Source of the DNA: Klenkia soli | GTDB lineage: Bacteria > Actinomycetota > Actinomycetes > Mycobacteriales > Geodermatophilaceae | NCBI RefSeq assembly: GCF_900103975.1 | Contig: NZ_FNIR01000008.1 | Span: 124,001-188,000 of the forward strand | Direction of reading: 5' to 3' | Length of the DNA: 64,000 nt | In this document: piece after piece, positions 1 through 10,678 of the stretch | Layout: each line of letters opens with the position of its first letter | How positions within the stretch are numbered: position 1 is the first letter of the stretch | Position numbers and translations under genes: made by a program | Notes under the pieces: generated by a model | Database searches by the model: none | The model's input: the letters and a program-made list of their open reading frames with translations, nothing else | Told to the model about the DNA's origin: nothing

Positions 1-1309
<1,309 letters not shown>

Positions 1310-1442
1310 GCCGCCTCCTGGTGCTGGGCGTCGCGCAGGGAGCCGGCGACGCTGCCTCGCCGTCGACCCTAGGGGAGGCCGCCCGCCCCGTCAGGTCGGC
1401 CGCAACGCCTCCGGCAACCACCGGCCCGGGGAGACTGGGGCC

Positions 1443-2147
1443 GTGACCCCGCCCGACGACGCCCAGGCCCGGGTGGCCGCCGTGCTGCCCGGTGCCGCGA
1501 TGCTCGGGCTGCTGGTGCCGCCGGGTTCCCGGCCGGTGCCGGCGACCGCGTTGGCAGACGAGGCGTGGACCGCCGAGTTGCTGGAGCTGCGGGCGCTCAC
1601 CGCCCGCACCGACGACCGCCGCGTGCTGGCCACGCTCTGGTGGTACTCGGCGTCGCTGGTGCTCGTCGGCCCGGCCCTGGCGGGGTTGGTGGCCGGGCGC
1701 CGGCTGTCGGCGCGGTTGGCCGACACCACGCTGCACCTGGTCGGTGACCTGCCCTACGCGGCCACGTCGCGCTCGGCCACGGGGGACGTCGCCGCCGACC
1801 TGGGGGAGTCCCTCGCCGCGGTCGTGGCGGTCGTGGCCCGGGCGGGCGGTGTGCGCGAGGCGCCGCTGCGGGCCATCGCCACCGATTCGTTGGCCAACAA
1901 GCTGCTCGCGCTGGGCCGGGCGCGGGGGGACGTCGCCGCGGTGACGTCGTTGGCGGCCCCGCTGGCCCGGGCGGCCGGGCTGCCGGCCCCGCGCTGGGTC
2001 GAGGCCGGGGGGCAGGTCTTCACCCGGCGTGCGTCGTGCTGCCTGGCCTGGCGGATGCCCCACGAGGTGGTGTGCACGTCGTGCCCGCGGCGGGACCCGG
2101 CGGAGCGGCAGGTCCTGCTCGAGGACACCGCCGCGCGGATGCCCTGA
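1443..2147 (+). CDS. FhuF-like (2Fe-2S) iron-sulfur protein
   Basis: The predicted protein has 234 residues and ends in a cysteine motif typical of the FhuF C-terminal [2Fe-2S] domain: adjacent cysteines in ASCCLAW, then a CxxC in VCTSCPRR. FhuF proteins reduce ferric siderophores in the cytosol to release iron. The rest of the protein is poorly conserved alpha-helical sequence, as is usual for the family. The GTG at 1443 is chosen because a GGGGAGA element lies about 9 bases upstream; the open frame continues further 5' but would run into the acs promoter region. No siderophore transport genes are nearby, so the substrate is unknown. Family membership is fairly sure; an iron-release role is inference. 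Confidence 0.75.
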   Translation: MTPPDDAQARVAAVLPGAAMLGLLVPPGSRPVPATALADEAWTAELLELRALTARTDDRRVLATLWWYSASLVLVGPALAGLVAGRRLSARLADTTLHLVGDLPYAATSRSATGDVAADLGESLAAVVAVVARAGGVREAPLRAIATDSLANKLLALGRARGDVAAVTSLAAPLARAAGLPAPRWVEAGGQVFTRRASCCLAWRMPHEVVCTSCPRRDPAERQVLLEDTAARMP

Positions 2148-2154
2148 CCGCTGC

Positions 2155-2721
2155 TCAGCGAGGGGCGTCGGGCCGGACCAGGTCGCGGTAGGCGGCGGCG
2201 TAGGCCTGCAGGTCGGCGGCGGCCCGGGCGGCCTCGGCGGCGACCGGGCCGTGCGCGGCGGGGAGGGCGGCGCTCGCGCGGACCGCGCCGGTCACCTCGG
2301 CGACGGCGGCCAGGTGGGCGCGCGCGGCGTCGTGCAGCTCGGCGGACCGGGTGGTCGGTGCGGTCGCGGCCAGGCGCAGGGCGCGGGACAGCGCGTGCGC
2401 CTCGTCGGCCAGCCCGGGGAGGACGTCGGGGACGTCGCCGAGGTGGGCGTCGACCCGGCGGGCCGCGGCCACCTCGCGCTGCAGGGACATCGATGCGGCG
2501 GTCACCCGGAGGGCGAGCCCCGCCGACGTCCGGTCCGTGCCCCGCGGGTCGCGGACGGCGCCGGCGGCCAGCGCGGCGTAGCCGCCCAGCTCGCGGCCGC
2601 GCCGGACGGCGCCGCTGCCGCGCACGGCGTGGACGGCCCGTCGGGTGCCGACCACGGCTGCCGTGGTGACCCCGCCGGCCACGACCAGCAGGAGGACGAC
2701 GAGCACCAGCACGAACTCCAC
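2155..2721 (-). CDS. Single-pass membrane protein of unknown function
   Basis: I do not recognise this 188-residue protein. It begins with a transmembrane helix (EFVLVLVVLLLVVAGGV) directly after the start, followed by basic residues and a long alanine/arginine-rich helical region, so most of it probably sits in the cytoplasm. The GTG at 2721 is preferred because GCGGAGG lies 7 bases upstream and the membrane helix then starts at residue 2; an upstream in-frame start at 2805 would add 28 unlikely residues. It converges with the FhuF-like gene, with stop codons 7 bp apart. Coding is supported by strong third-position GC bias, but no function can be given. Confidence 0.6.
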   Translation of the reverse strand: MEFVLVLVVLLLVVAGGVTTAAVVGTRRAVHAVRGSGAVRRGRELGGYAALAAGAVRDPRGTDRTSAGLALRVTAASMSLQREVAAARRVDAHLGDVPDVLPGLADEAHALSRALRLAATAPTTRSAELHDAARAHLAAVAEVTGAVRASAALPAAHGPVAAEAARAAADLQAYAAAYRDLVRPDAPR

Positions 2722-2906
2722 GGGACACCTCCGCTCGGTCACCCCGGGTGAGGGACGCGCGCCCGACGATAGTCGGGTCGGGCGACCGTCGGACCGGTCC
2801 GTCACGCCTACCCGTAACCTCCGGTCACGGGTGTCGTTGTCCGGTCACCCGCCCGGCTGCGATCCCGCCGGGAACCGCCCGTGAACGACCAACGGAGGTC
2901 GCCGCC

Positions 2907-3728
2907 GTGCCCCAGCTCCACCCCTCCCGCCGCACCGGCCGCCACCTCCTGGCCGGCGGCCTGCTGTCCGCCGTGGTCGTCCTCGGCACTCCCGCGGTGG
3001 CCTCCGCGGCCGACGACAGCACCTCTCCCCTCGGGAGCATCCCCGGCCTCGACCAGCTCCCCATCCCCCTGCCCGGAGCGGGCACGGGAGGGGACGACGG
3101 CGAAGGCGACACCGGCGGCGACACCAGCGGGGCACCCGCACTGCCGGGCCCCGACGACCTCGACGCCGGAGCTGCCTGCGTCGCCGGCCTGGTCGACGGC
3201 ATCACCGTGCAGGTGGGGGAGATCGTCGGTGGCTTGACCGGCATCCTCGTCGGCCTCACCGGTGTCGGGTCCACCACCGTGGGCGCGGAGCAGACGGCCA
3301 CCATCCCGATGACGCCCGAGGAGTTCCTGGCGCTGCTGTCACCCGCGCAGCTCCAGCAGCTCCTGGCTGGGGGGCAGGAGTCCCTCACCGTCGGCATCCC
3401 GCTGGTCGTCGAGGGTGTCGCCGGCATCGTGCCGGTCGTCTTCGACTTCGTGAGCTGCCTCGCCTCGCTCATCCCTGCCGCCACGCCGACCACCGTCTCG
3501 CCGGGTTACACGCCTCCGGCCGCCGCCGCGCCGACCACCACGGTCGCGCCGGCGATCACCACCAGCGCGGCGCCGACCCAGGCGGTGGCCTACCCGGGCT
3601 ACGCCCCGACCGGCGGTGCCCCGAGCGACGACGACGGCTCCCCGGCCGCCCTGGTCGGGCTGGGTCTGCTCACCGCCGCGACCGGTGGTGGCGCGCTCTG
3701 GCTGCGGGCCCGCCGTGGCGTCGCCTGA
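2907..3728 (+). CDS. Secreted, wall- or membrane-anchored protein; likely partner of the adjacent sortase
   Basis: The 273-residue product has a clear Sec signal peptide (basic start, hydrophobic core, cut after VASAA near residue 32). A Gly/Asp-rich stretch, a central hydrophobic domain of unknown fold with two cysteines, and a Thr/Pro/Ala-rich wall-spanning region follow. The C-terminus has YAPTGG about 13 residues before a hydrophobic segment and a final RARRGVA tail. That layout resembles a sorting signal, although the motif is not a standard LPxTG or LAxTG. The GTG at 2907 follows AACGGAGGTC. The downstream sortase gene overlaps the end of this one by 14 bp, so they are almost certainly co-translated, suggesting a substrate-sortase pair. 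The function of the globular part is unknown. Confidence 0.75.
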   Translation: MPQLHPSRRTGRHLLAGGLLSAVVVLGTPAVASAADDSTSPLGSIPGLDQLPIPLPGAGTGGDDGEGDTGGDTSGAPALPGPDDLDAGAACVAGLVDGITVQVGEIVGGLTGILVGLTGVGSTTVGAEQTATIPMTPEEFLALLSPAQLQQLLAGGQESLTVGIPLVVEGVAGIVPVVFDFVSCLASLIPAATPTTVSPGYTPPAAAAPTTTVAPAITTSAAPTQAVAYPGYAPTGGAPSDDDGSPAALVGLGLLTAATGGGALWLRARRGVA

Positions 3729-4335
3729 CCGGGAGGGCGGGGCCGGTTCCGGCCTGACCGTCCTGGTCACGCTGGCGGTGCTGCTCGGCGGGGGTCTCTG
3801 GTACGGCGTCGGCACGCACTCGGCCGACCCGGTCCCGGCGACGTCGACCGCCGAGACCCCCCTGGTCCCGGCCGCCCTCAGCGTGCCGGCGATCGGGGTC
3901 GAGGCACCGGTGGAGGCGCGGGGGACCGTGCAGACCACCAACGTGTTCACCGGCCAGCAGGTCGCCGGCTACGGGGTGCCCGAGGACATGGCGGCGACGT
4001 CCTGGTGGTCCGACGGCCCTGAACCGGGGTCGGGCCAGATGGCCGTCGTCCTGGGGCACGACGTCCCGGGTGACGCGCCCGGGGTGTTCGACCGGCTCGA
4101 CGAGCTGCAGCCCGGCGACGCCGTCGTCCTCACCGACGCCGCGGGCACCGCGCTGCAGCTGCAGGTGATCGAGGCGCCGCTGACCGGTCTGGACAAGTCG
4201 ACCTCGGCGCTGTCCGACGCGCTGAACGGCCACCCCGAGGGCGCCGACGTCGCGCTGGTCACCTGCGGCGGCGAGTTCGACGAGTCGGTCGGCGCCAGCG
4301 ACCAGAACGTGGTGGTCTTCGCGTCGGTGGTCTAG
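3715..4335 (+). CDS. Class F-like sortase lacking the usual catalytic arginine position
   Basis: Sortases are membrane-anchored transpeptidases that cleave C-terminal sorting signals. This 206-residue protein has an N-terminal membrane anchor (residues 14-33), a short linker, then the sortase barrel. The catalytic histidine is in VVLGHD (His115) and the cysteine in LVTCGG (Cys184). In class F enzymes the third catalytic residue, an arginine, sits in a Y-R-D-N context shortly after the cysteine; here that site reads ASDQN (194-198) with no arginine. The GTG at 3715 lies inside the end of the upstream secreted-protein gene, so translation is probably coupled. It ends 4 bp past the stop of the convergent cobA gene. 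The family call is good; activity is uncertain. Confidence 0.8.
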   Translation: MASPDREGGAGSGLTVLVTLAVLLGGGLWYGVGTHSADPVPATSTAETPLVPAALSVPAIGVEAPVEARGTVQTTNVFTGQQVAGYGVPEDMAATSWWSDGPEPGSGQMAVVLGHDVPGDAPGVFDRLDELQPGDAVVLTDAAGTALQLQVIEAPLTGLDKSTSALSDALNGHPEGADVALVTCGGEFDESVGASDQNVVVFASVV

Positions 4336-5567
4336 GCGCCGAGGCCGACCACGTCGCCGACGACCCAGACCGCGGGCGGGCGGACGGCCTCGTCGGTGAT
4401 CGTGCGGCCGAGGTCGGCCAGCGTCGTCCGGATGAGCCGCTGGGTGGGGCTGGCGCCGTCGACCACCACCGCCACCGGGGTGTCGGCGGCCCGGCCGTGC
4501 TCGACCAGGGCGGCCGCGATCGCCGGGGCGGTCTCGACGCCCATGAGCACCACGAGGGTGCCGCGCAGCCGGCCCAGCGACGGCCAGTCCACCAGCGAGG
4601 CCGGGTGGTCGGGCGGCACGTGCCCGGAGACGACGACGAACTCGTGGGTCATGCCGCGGTGGGTGACCGGCACGCCGACCAGCCCGGGGACGCCGATCGC
4701 GCTGGTCACCCCGGGCACCACCTCGACCGGCACCCCGGCGGCCGTGCACGCCTCGAGCTCCTCGAAGCCGCGGCCGAAGACGAACGGGTCGCCGCCCTTG
4801 AGCCGCACCACCCGCTTACCGGCCAGCGCGTGCTCGACCAGCAGCGCGTTGATCTGCTCCTGGGCCATCGACCGGCCGCGCGGCAGCTTCGAGGCGTCGA
4901 CGACCTCGACGTGCGGGGGCAGCGAGGCCAGCAGCGACTGCGGGGCCAGGTGGTCGGCCAGGACGACGTCGGCGCCCGCGAGCGCCTGCCGACCGCGCAC
5001 CGTCATCAGCCCGGGGTCGCCGGGGCCGCCGCCGACCAGCACCACGCTGCCGCGGGCATCCCGGGGGCGCGAGGCGGTGTCGGGGACCGTGCCGTCGGTC
5101 AGGCCGGCCAGGACGGCGTCCCGGATGCCGACGGCCCGCTGCGGGTCGCCGCCGCCGTGCACGCTGACCACGACGTCGCCCTGCCGGCCGACCGCCGGCG
5201 TCCACACGCTGGAGCGCGACCGGTCGTCGGCCCGCGCGCAGAAGATCCGCAGCGACTCGGCTTCGTCGGCGACGGCGGCGTTGACCTCGGGTGCGTCGGT
5301 GGCGGCCACGGCGTACCAGGCCTCGGCGAGGTCGCCGGCGGCGTAGGGGCGACGGAGCCAGGTCAGCGCACCCGGCTCCACCAGCGCCTCCAGGGCCGGG
5401 GTGACCTGGGGGCTGACCACCGTGACCACGGCGTGCGCGTCGAGCAGGCCGGCGACCCGGCGGTGGGCGACCGAGCCACCGCCGACGACCACGACGTGCT
5501 TGCCGGCCAGCCGCAGGCCGATCGGGTACACCGACCCGGAGGCCGGGTCGACCGGGGTGGCGGGCAT
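4332..5567 (-). CDS. cobA: Uroporphyrinogen-III C-methyltransferase fused to a siroheme-synthase dehydrogenase domain
   Basis: This 411-residue protein makes precorrin-2 by two SAM-dependent methylations of uroporphyrinogen III, the branch to siroheme and cobalamin. The N-terminal 150 residues match the CysG precorrin-2 dehydrogenase/ferrochelatase half (VVVVGGGSVAHRR nucleotide-binding loop). The C-terminal half is a SUMT methyltransferase with LVGGGPGDPGLMTVRG and LKGGDPFVFGRG. The ATG at 5567 overlaps the cobT stop as TGATG, so the two are translationally coupled. The N-domain would allow sirohydrochlorin formation for siroheme as well, so the gene could equally be called cysG-like. Assignment of the SUMT domain is firm. 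Confidence 0.92.
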   Translation of the reverse strand: MPATPVDPASGSVYPIGLRLAGKHVVVVGGGSVAHRRVAGLLDAHAVVTVVSPQVTPALEALVEPGALTWLRRPYAAGDLAEAWYAVAATDAPEVNAAVADEAESLRIFCARADDRSRSSVWTPAVGRQGDVVVSVHGGGDPQRAVGIRDAVLAGLTDGTVPDTASRPRDARGSVVLVGGGPGDPGLMTVRGRQALAGADVVLADHLAPQSLLASLPPHVEVVDASKLPRGRSMAQEQINALLVEHALAGKRVVRLKGGDPFVFGRGFEELEACTAAGVPVEVVPGVTSAIGVPGLVGVPVTHRGMTHEFVVVSGHVPPDHPASLVDWPSLGRLRGTLVVLMGVETAPAIAAALVEHGRAADTPVAVVVDGASPTQRLIRTTLADLGRTITDEAVRPPAVWVVGDVVGLGA

Positions 5568-6616
5568 CAGGCCTTCTCGGTGACGCCGGCCGAGTCGAAC
5601 GTGGCGACGTCCTGGAGCGCCCGGGCCGCCGCGGCCACCAGCGGGGTGGCCAGCAGGGCGCCGGTGCCCTCGCCCAGGCGCAGGTCGAGGCCCAGCAGCG
5701 GGCGCAGGCCCAGGTGCCGCAGGGCCAGGGCGTGCCCGGGCTCGGCGGAGACGTGCCCGGCGAAGGCGTGCTCGAGCGCGGCCGGGCACAGCGCCGCGGC
5801 GACCAGGGCGGCCGAGCCGGCGATCACGCCGTCGAGCACCACGGGGACGCGGGCGGCGGCCGCGCCGAGCACGAAGCCGGCCAGCGCGGCGTGCTCGAGC
5901 CCGCCGACCTCGGCCAGCACGGTGAGCGGGTCCCGGTCGGCCAGGCGGGCCACGGCGCGCTCGACCACGGCCACCTTGCGGGCCAGCGTGGGGTCGTCGA
6001 CCCCGGTGCCGCGGCCGGTGGCCGCGGCGGGGGAGGCGCCGGTGAACGCGCAGACCAGCGCGGCCGACGCGGTGGTGTTGGTGATGCCCATGTCGCCGGT
6101 GACCAGGCAGCCGTGGTCGGCAGCCAGCTCGGTGGCCACCGCGATGCCCACCTCGACGGCCCGCCGCGCCTCGTCGACGGTCATGGCCGGGCCCTCGGCC
6201 AGGTCGGCCGTGCCGCGCCGCACGTTGCGGTCCAGGAAGCCCGGGGCAGGGGCGGACGGCGTGGCGACCCCGACGTCGACCACGACGACGTCGGCGCCCA
6301 GCGATGCGGCGAAGGCGTTCACCACGGCGCCGCCCGCGGCGAAGTTGGCCACCATCTGGGCGGTGACCTCCTGCGGCCACGGGGTGACGCCCTGGCCGTG
6401 CACGCCGTGGTCGCCGGCGAACACGGCCACCGCGGTCGGGCCGGGCAGCGGCGCGGGGCAGACCCCGGCGGTGCCGGCCAGCTGGGCCGCGACGTCCTCG
6501 AGCACGCCGAGCGAGCCCGGCGGCTTGGTCATGCGGTCCAGGCGCTCGCGGGCGGCCCGCTCGGCGGCGGGGTCGCGGGGGCGGATCGCTGAGATGGTGT
6601 CGTCGAGCAGGCTCAT
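5567..6616 (-). CDS. cobT: Nicotinate-nucleotide--dimethylbenzimidazole phosphoribosyltransferase
   Basis: CobT makes alpha-ribazole phosphate from nicotinate mononucleotide and dimethylbenzimidazole, activating the lower ligand of cobalamin. The 349-residue length is normal for the family. Recognisable segments are MTKPPGSLG near the start, FAGDHGVHGQGVT, the GDMGITNTT loop, and the C-terminal LGEGTGA with the catalytic glutamate. The ATG at 6616 lies 32 bp downstream of the histidine kinase stop and the gene overlaps cobA by one base, so kinase, cobT and cobA could share a transcript. No bluB, cobS or cobU is in the window; those steps must be encoded elsewhere. Confidence 0.95.
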   Translation of the reverse strand: MSLLDDTISAIRPRDPAAERAARERLDRMTKPPGSLGVLEDVAAQLAGTAGVCPAPLPGPTAVAVFAGDHGVHGQGVTPWPQEVTAQMVANFAAGGAVVNAFAASLGADVVVVDVGVATPSAPAPGFLDRNVRRGTADLAEGPAMTVDEARRAVEVGIAVATELAADHGCLVTGDMGITNTTASAALVCAFTGASPAAATGRGTGVDDPTLARKVAVVERAVARLADRDPLTVLAEVGGLEHAALAGFVLGAAAARVPVVLDGVIAGSAALVAAALCPAALEHAFAGHVSAEPGHALALRHLGLRPLLGLDLRLGEGTGALLATPLVAAAARALQDVATFDSAGVTEKA

Positions 6617-6648
6617 GGTCGTCCCAGGATCGCAGCCGCGCCCCGGGG

Positions 6649-7733
6649 TCAGGTCGCGGGACCCCCGGTCGGCAGCTCGACCGCGACGTCCAGCCCGCCG
6701 CCGGGTCGGGCGGTCGCGGTGACGGAGCCGTCGTGCGCCTGCACGATCGACCGCGCGATGGTGAGGCCGAGCCCGGCGCCGCCGCTGTGGTCCAGCCGGT
6801 CCCCGCGGGCGCGCCGGAAGGCCTCGAACAGCCGGGGCACCGACTCCGGGGCCACCTCCGGACCGGTGTTGACCACCCGCAGCACCGGGTGCCCCGGGCC
6901 GACGGTGACCCAGAGGTCGCCGTCCCGGTCGTTGTACTTGATGCCGTTGTGCACCAGGTTGGCCACCAGCCGCTCCAGCAGCGCCGACTCGCCGGGGACC
7001 TCGACCGGGGCCACCTCGGCGTGCACGCGCACGCCGGCCGCGGTGGCCAGCGAGGCGTGGGTGGCCAGGGTGTCGGCGACGACGGCGTCCAGCCGCTGCG
7101 GGGTGCGCGAGCTCAGCCCGCGGTCGGTCTCGGCGAGCACCAGCAGGCCCTCGACCAGCGCCTCGTTGCGCTCGTTGGTGTCCAGCAGCTGCCGGGTCAG
7201 CAGCTCCAGCTGCTCGGGCGAGGGGGTGCCGACCATGCCCACCTCGATCAGCGTCCGCTGGATGGCCAGCGGTGTGCGCAGCTCGTGCGAGGCGTTGGCG
7301 GCGAACCGGCGCTGGCCCTCGTAGCCGGCCGACACCCGGTCGAGCATCTGGTCGACCTGCCCGGCCAGCCGCGTGTACTGGCTGCGCCGTCCGCGCACCT
7401 CGGTGCGCTCGGCCAGGTTCTGCGGCCCGAACCGGGTGACCGTCGTGGCCAGGCTGCGCAGCGGCCGCCCCGACCACAGCACCAGCAGCGCCACCGCGGC
7501 CAGCACGAGCAGGCCGACCACCACCAGGCGGGTGACGGTGCCGGCCACCGAGAACGTGTCCGGGTTGCAGTAGGTGTCGCCCCAGTCCCGCCAGTCGCCC
7601 GTGCAGACCAGGATGCGGGAGTCGTAGAGCACCACCCGCCACAGGTTGCGGGCCTGGACCACCGCCCAGGGCAGCACGAAGGCGCCCCCGACGAGGGCCA
7701 CGACCAGGGCGGCGAAGACCCGGACGCGCAGGC

Positions 7734-7737
<4 letters not shown>
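6649..7737 (-). CDS. Sensor histidine kinase
   Basis: The 362-residue kinase has two transmembrane helices (about residues 8-28 and 68-92) flanking a short extracytoplasmic loop of some 40 residues. A HAMP-like linker, a HisKA domain with phospho-acceptor histidine in FAANASHELRTPL, and a HATPase domain with N box LVANLVHNGIKYN and G box GGAGLGLTIARS follow. The loop carries two cysteines and three tryptophans (VCTGDWRDWGDTYC), suggesting a disulfide or metal/redox ligand site rather than a large sensor domain. The GTG start overlaps the stop of the response regulator by 4 bp. It is followed by cobT at 32 bp, a possible operon with cobalamin genes. The stimulus is unknown. Confidence 0.9.
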
Positions 7738-8396
<659 letters not shown>

Positions 8397-8424
8397 GCCC
8401 GCTGCCCCCCGTCGCTCCGAACCC

Positions 8425-8470
8425 GGCATGCCACAGCATGCCGTGACCGGGCATAAGGATTCGGTAAGGA
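8425..8470. promoter_or_regulatory. Candidate response-regulator operator between divergent genes
   Basis: Two elements lie in the 118-bp region between the response regulator and dacA. One is an inverted repeat GGCATGC-caca-GCATGCC (8425-8442). The other is a direct repeat TAAGGA at 8454-8459 and 8465-8470, exactly 11 bp apart, which puts both half-sites on one DNA face as OmpR/PhoB-type dimers require. The region is noticeably less GC-rich than its surroundings. Which protein binds is inference. Confidence 0.45.
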
Positions 8471-8514
8471 CGAGCTGAACGCTGCCCGTATGCGCCGCTC
8501 GGGACGCTGCCGGC

Positions 8515-9612
8515 GTGCCTCGCCCGCTGCCTCCGGTCCCGCCGCCCGTGCGCCGTCCGGCCGCTCCTCGTCCCGCCCCGCGACCCCCCGCACGTCCCAC
8601 CCCGCGTCCGGTGGTGTCGACCTACCGGCACGGGCAGAAGCTGTCCGGCCCGGGGCCGGTCCGACCGCCGTCCCCGCGCCCGGCGGCCCGCCGGGTGGTG
8701 CGCCGGCGGCGCTGGCCGCGGGCGGTCGGCGTCCTCGCGGTGCTGCTGGGCGGGGTCCTGCTCGTCGAGCACGTCGTCGCCCCGGCCGAGGCCGGTGCGC
8801 CGGCGGTCGTCGCCGGGCCCGACATCGCGTGGCCGGCGCAGGGCCAGGCGGCGTACACCACCTCGGCCATCACCGACCTGCGGGCCGGCGGGCCGCAGGA
8901 ACCGGTGCCGATCGCCAGCCTCACCAAGGTGATGACCGCCTGGGTGGTCCTGCAGCAGCACCCGCTGGAGGTCGGCGAGGACGGTCCGACGATGCAGATC
9001 ACGCAGGACGACGTCGCCGACACGCAGCGGCGGCGGGACGGCGGGGAGTCCGTGGTGGACGTCGAGGCCGGCGAGGAGCTGACCGAGCTGCAGGCGCTGG
9101 AGGCGCTGCTGCTGCCCTCGGCCAACAACGTGGCGGTGGTGCTGGCCCGGTTCACCGCCGGCTCGGAGGCCGACTTCGTGGACCTGATGAACGCCGCCGC
9201 CGACGACCTCGGGCTCGCCGGCACGCACTACGACGACGCCAGCGGCATGTCGGCGGCCAGCGTCTCGACGGCCGCCGACCAGGTGGTGCTCTACGACGTC
9301 GCGCTGCGCGACCCCGTGTTCGCCGCGATCAGCGGGGCCGCGACCGCGGAGATCCCCGTCGCCGGCACCGTCTCGACCACCAACGGCCTGCTCGGCACCG
9401 ACGGGTTCGTGGCCGGCAAGACCGGCTCCCACGACGCGGCCGGTGGCTGCCTGGTGTTCCGGGTCGACGCGGTGGTCGACGGCCGACCGGTCACCGTCAC
9501 CGGCGCGGTCCTGGGGCAGCGCGGGGGGCCGCAGGTGCAGGCCGGGCTGGACGCCGCCCAGGCCCTCGCCACGGCGGTGCGGGCCAGCAGCGACGTCCAG
9601 GGGGCGGCGTGA
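8515..9612 (+). CDS. D-alanyl-D-alanine carboxypeptidase (penicillin-binding protein, peptidase S11)
   Basis: This enzyme trims the terminal D-alanine of peptidoglycan stem peptides outside the membrane. The 365-residue protein has an unusual proline/arginine-rich cytoplasmic head of about 70 residues, one transmembrane anchor (residues 70-90), and then the S11 catalytic domain. All three active-site motifs are visible: SLTK (Ser135, Lys138), SANN as the SxN motif, and KTG in VAGKTGSHD. It lacks the C-terminal beta domain of DacA-type enzymes. The start is the GTG at 8515; no strong ribosome site is visible. It diverges from the response regulator, which may control it. The stop lies 58 bp from the convergent cobC stop. 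Confidence 0.88.
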   Translation: MPRPLPPVPPPVRRPAAPRPAPRPPARPTPRPVVSTYRHGQKLSGPGPVRPPSPRPAARRVVRRRRWPRAVGVLAVLLGGVLLVEHVVAPAEAGAPAVVAGPDIAWPAQGQAAYTTSAITDLRAGGPQEPVPIASLTKVMTAWVVLQQHPLEVGEDGPTMQITQDDVADTQRRRDGGESVVDVEAGEELTELQALEALLLPSANNVAVVLARFTAGSEADFVDLMNAAADDLGLAGTHYDDASGMSAASVSTAADQVVLYDVALRDPVFAAISGAATAEIPVAGTVSTTNGLLGTDGFVAGKTGSHDAAGGCLVFRVDAVVDGRPVTVTGAVLGQRGGPQVQAGLDAAQALATAVRASSDVQGAA

Positions 9613-9670
9613 GCCCGGCGCGGCTGGCCCGGGAGCTGGAGGTCGCCGTGCGGCGGGCCGAGCGTCGGGG

Positions 9671-10678
9671 TCAGCCCAGCGCGGCGGCGAGGGCGGCGGC
9701 GAAGCCGGCCGAGGTGGCGGGGTCGCGGACGGCGACCCGCAGGTGGTCGGGCTCCAGCCCCGGGAACGTGTCACCCCGCCGGACGGCGTAGCCGGCCTCG
9801 CGCAGCCGCTGCCGCACGCGGTCGGCGTCGGGCACCTGCAGCAGCACGAACGACGACCGCGGCTGCCCGACGACGCGGACGCCGTCGGGCAGCAGGTCCA
9901 GCAGCGCCTGGCGGTGGGCGGCGAGCTCGTGCGCCCAGGGGGTGGTGGCAGCGCCCGCGCAGGCCTCCAGGGCGGCCAGGGCGGGCGTGGAGACCGGCCA
10001 GTGCGGCTGGACGGCGGCCAGTGCGGCGACCAGCTCGGGCGGGCCCAGGGCGTAGCCGACCCGCAGGCCGGCCAACCCCCACGTCTTGGTCAGGCTGCGC
10101 ACCACGAGCAGCCCGGGGAGGTCCCGGCGCCCGGCCAGGGACTGCGGCTCACCCGGGTCGGTGTCGGCGAACGCCTCGTCGAGCACGACGGTGCGCCCCG
10201 GTCGGCAGAGGGCGGCGACGTCGTCGGCCGGGTGCAGCACCGAGGTGGGGTTGGTCGGGTTGCCCAGCACGACGAGGTCGGCGTCCGCGGGCGGTGGGGT
10301 GAGCAGGTAGGACGGCGGGGCGAGCAGGTGCCGCTCCACCGGGTGCCTGTGCGCGCGGAGGGCCGCCTCGGGTTCGGTGAACGACGGGTGCACCACGACC
10401 GCGCGGCGGGGCGCCAGCGCGCGGGCGACCAGGGTGAACGTCTCAGCGGCACCCGCGGTGAGCAGCACCTCGTCCTCGGGGCGGTCGTGCGCGGCGGCGA
10501 CGGCGGCTCGGGCGCGCCGCGGGTCGGGGTAGGACGCGGACGCGTCGACCGCGGCGTGCAGGACCTCCCGCAGCCAGGCCGGGGGAGCACCGGCACGCAC
10601 GTTGACGGCGAGGTCGACCAGCCCGGGCGTGGCCTCGACGTCCCCGTGGTGCCGGAGGTCGGGGCCCGGCGGGGTCAT
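9671..10678 (-). CDS. cobC: Threonine-phosphate decarboxylase / PLP-dependent cobalamin gene
   Basis: This class I/II aminotransferase-fold enzyme (335 residues) most likely decarboxylates L-threonine O-3-phosphate to aminopropanol phosphate, the linker between corrin ring and nucleotide loop. The PLP-binding lysine is in VRSLTKTWGLAGLRVGY, with the aspartate in VVLDEAF and the asparagine in LGNPTNPTS, as in CobC/CobD and the related histidinol-phosphate aminotransferases. Position in a cobalamin operon decides between these. Its ATG overlaps the stop of cobE by 4 bp. It is the last gene of the riboswitch-led operon that starts with the chelatase subunit. In Salmonella nomenclature it would be cobD. 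Confidence 0.85.
   Translation of the reverse strand: MTPPGPDLRHHGDVEATPGLVDLAVNVRAGAPPAWLREVLHAAVDASASYPDPRRARAAVAAAHDRPEDEVLLTAGAAETFTLVARALAPRRAVVVHPSFTEPEAALRAHRHPVERHLLAPPSYLLTPPPADADLVVLGNPTNPTSVLHPADDVAALCRPGRTVVLDEAFADTDPGEPQSLAGRRDLPGLLVVRSLTKTWGLAGLRVGYALGPPELVAALAAVQPHWPVSTPALAALEACAGAATTPWAHELAAHRQALLDLLPDGVRVVGQPRSSFVLLQVPDADRVRQRLREAGYAVRRGDTFPGLEPDHLRVAVRDPATSAGFAAALAAALG

Noticed and set aside
9609-9791. Short frame after dacA starting GTGAGCCC with a helix-like beginning.
   Set aside because: It runs antisense through the end of cobC into arginine/serine-rich nonsense and has no ribosome site; probably the leftover of GC-biased composition.
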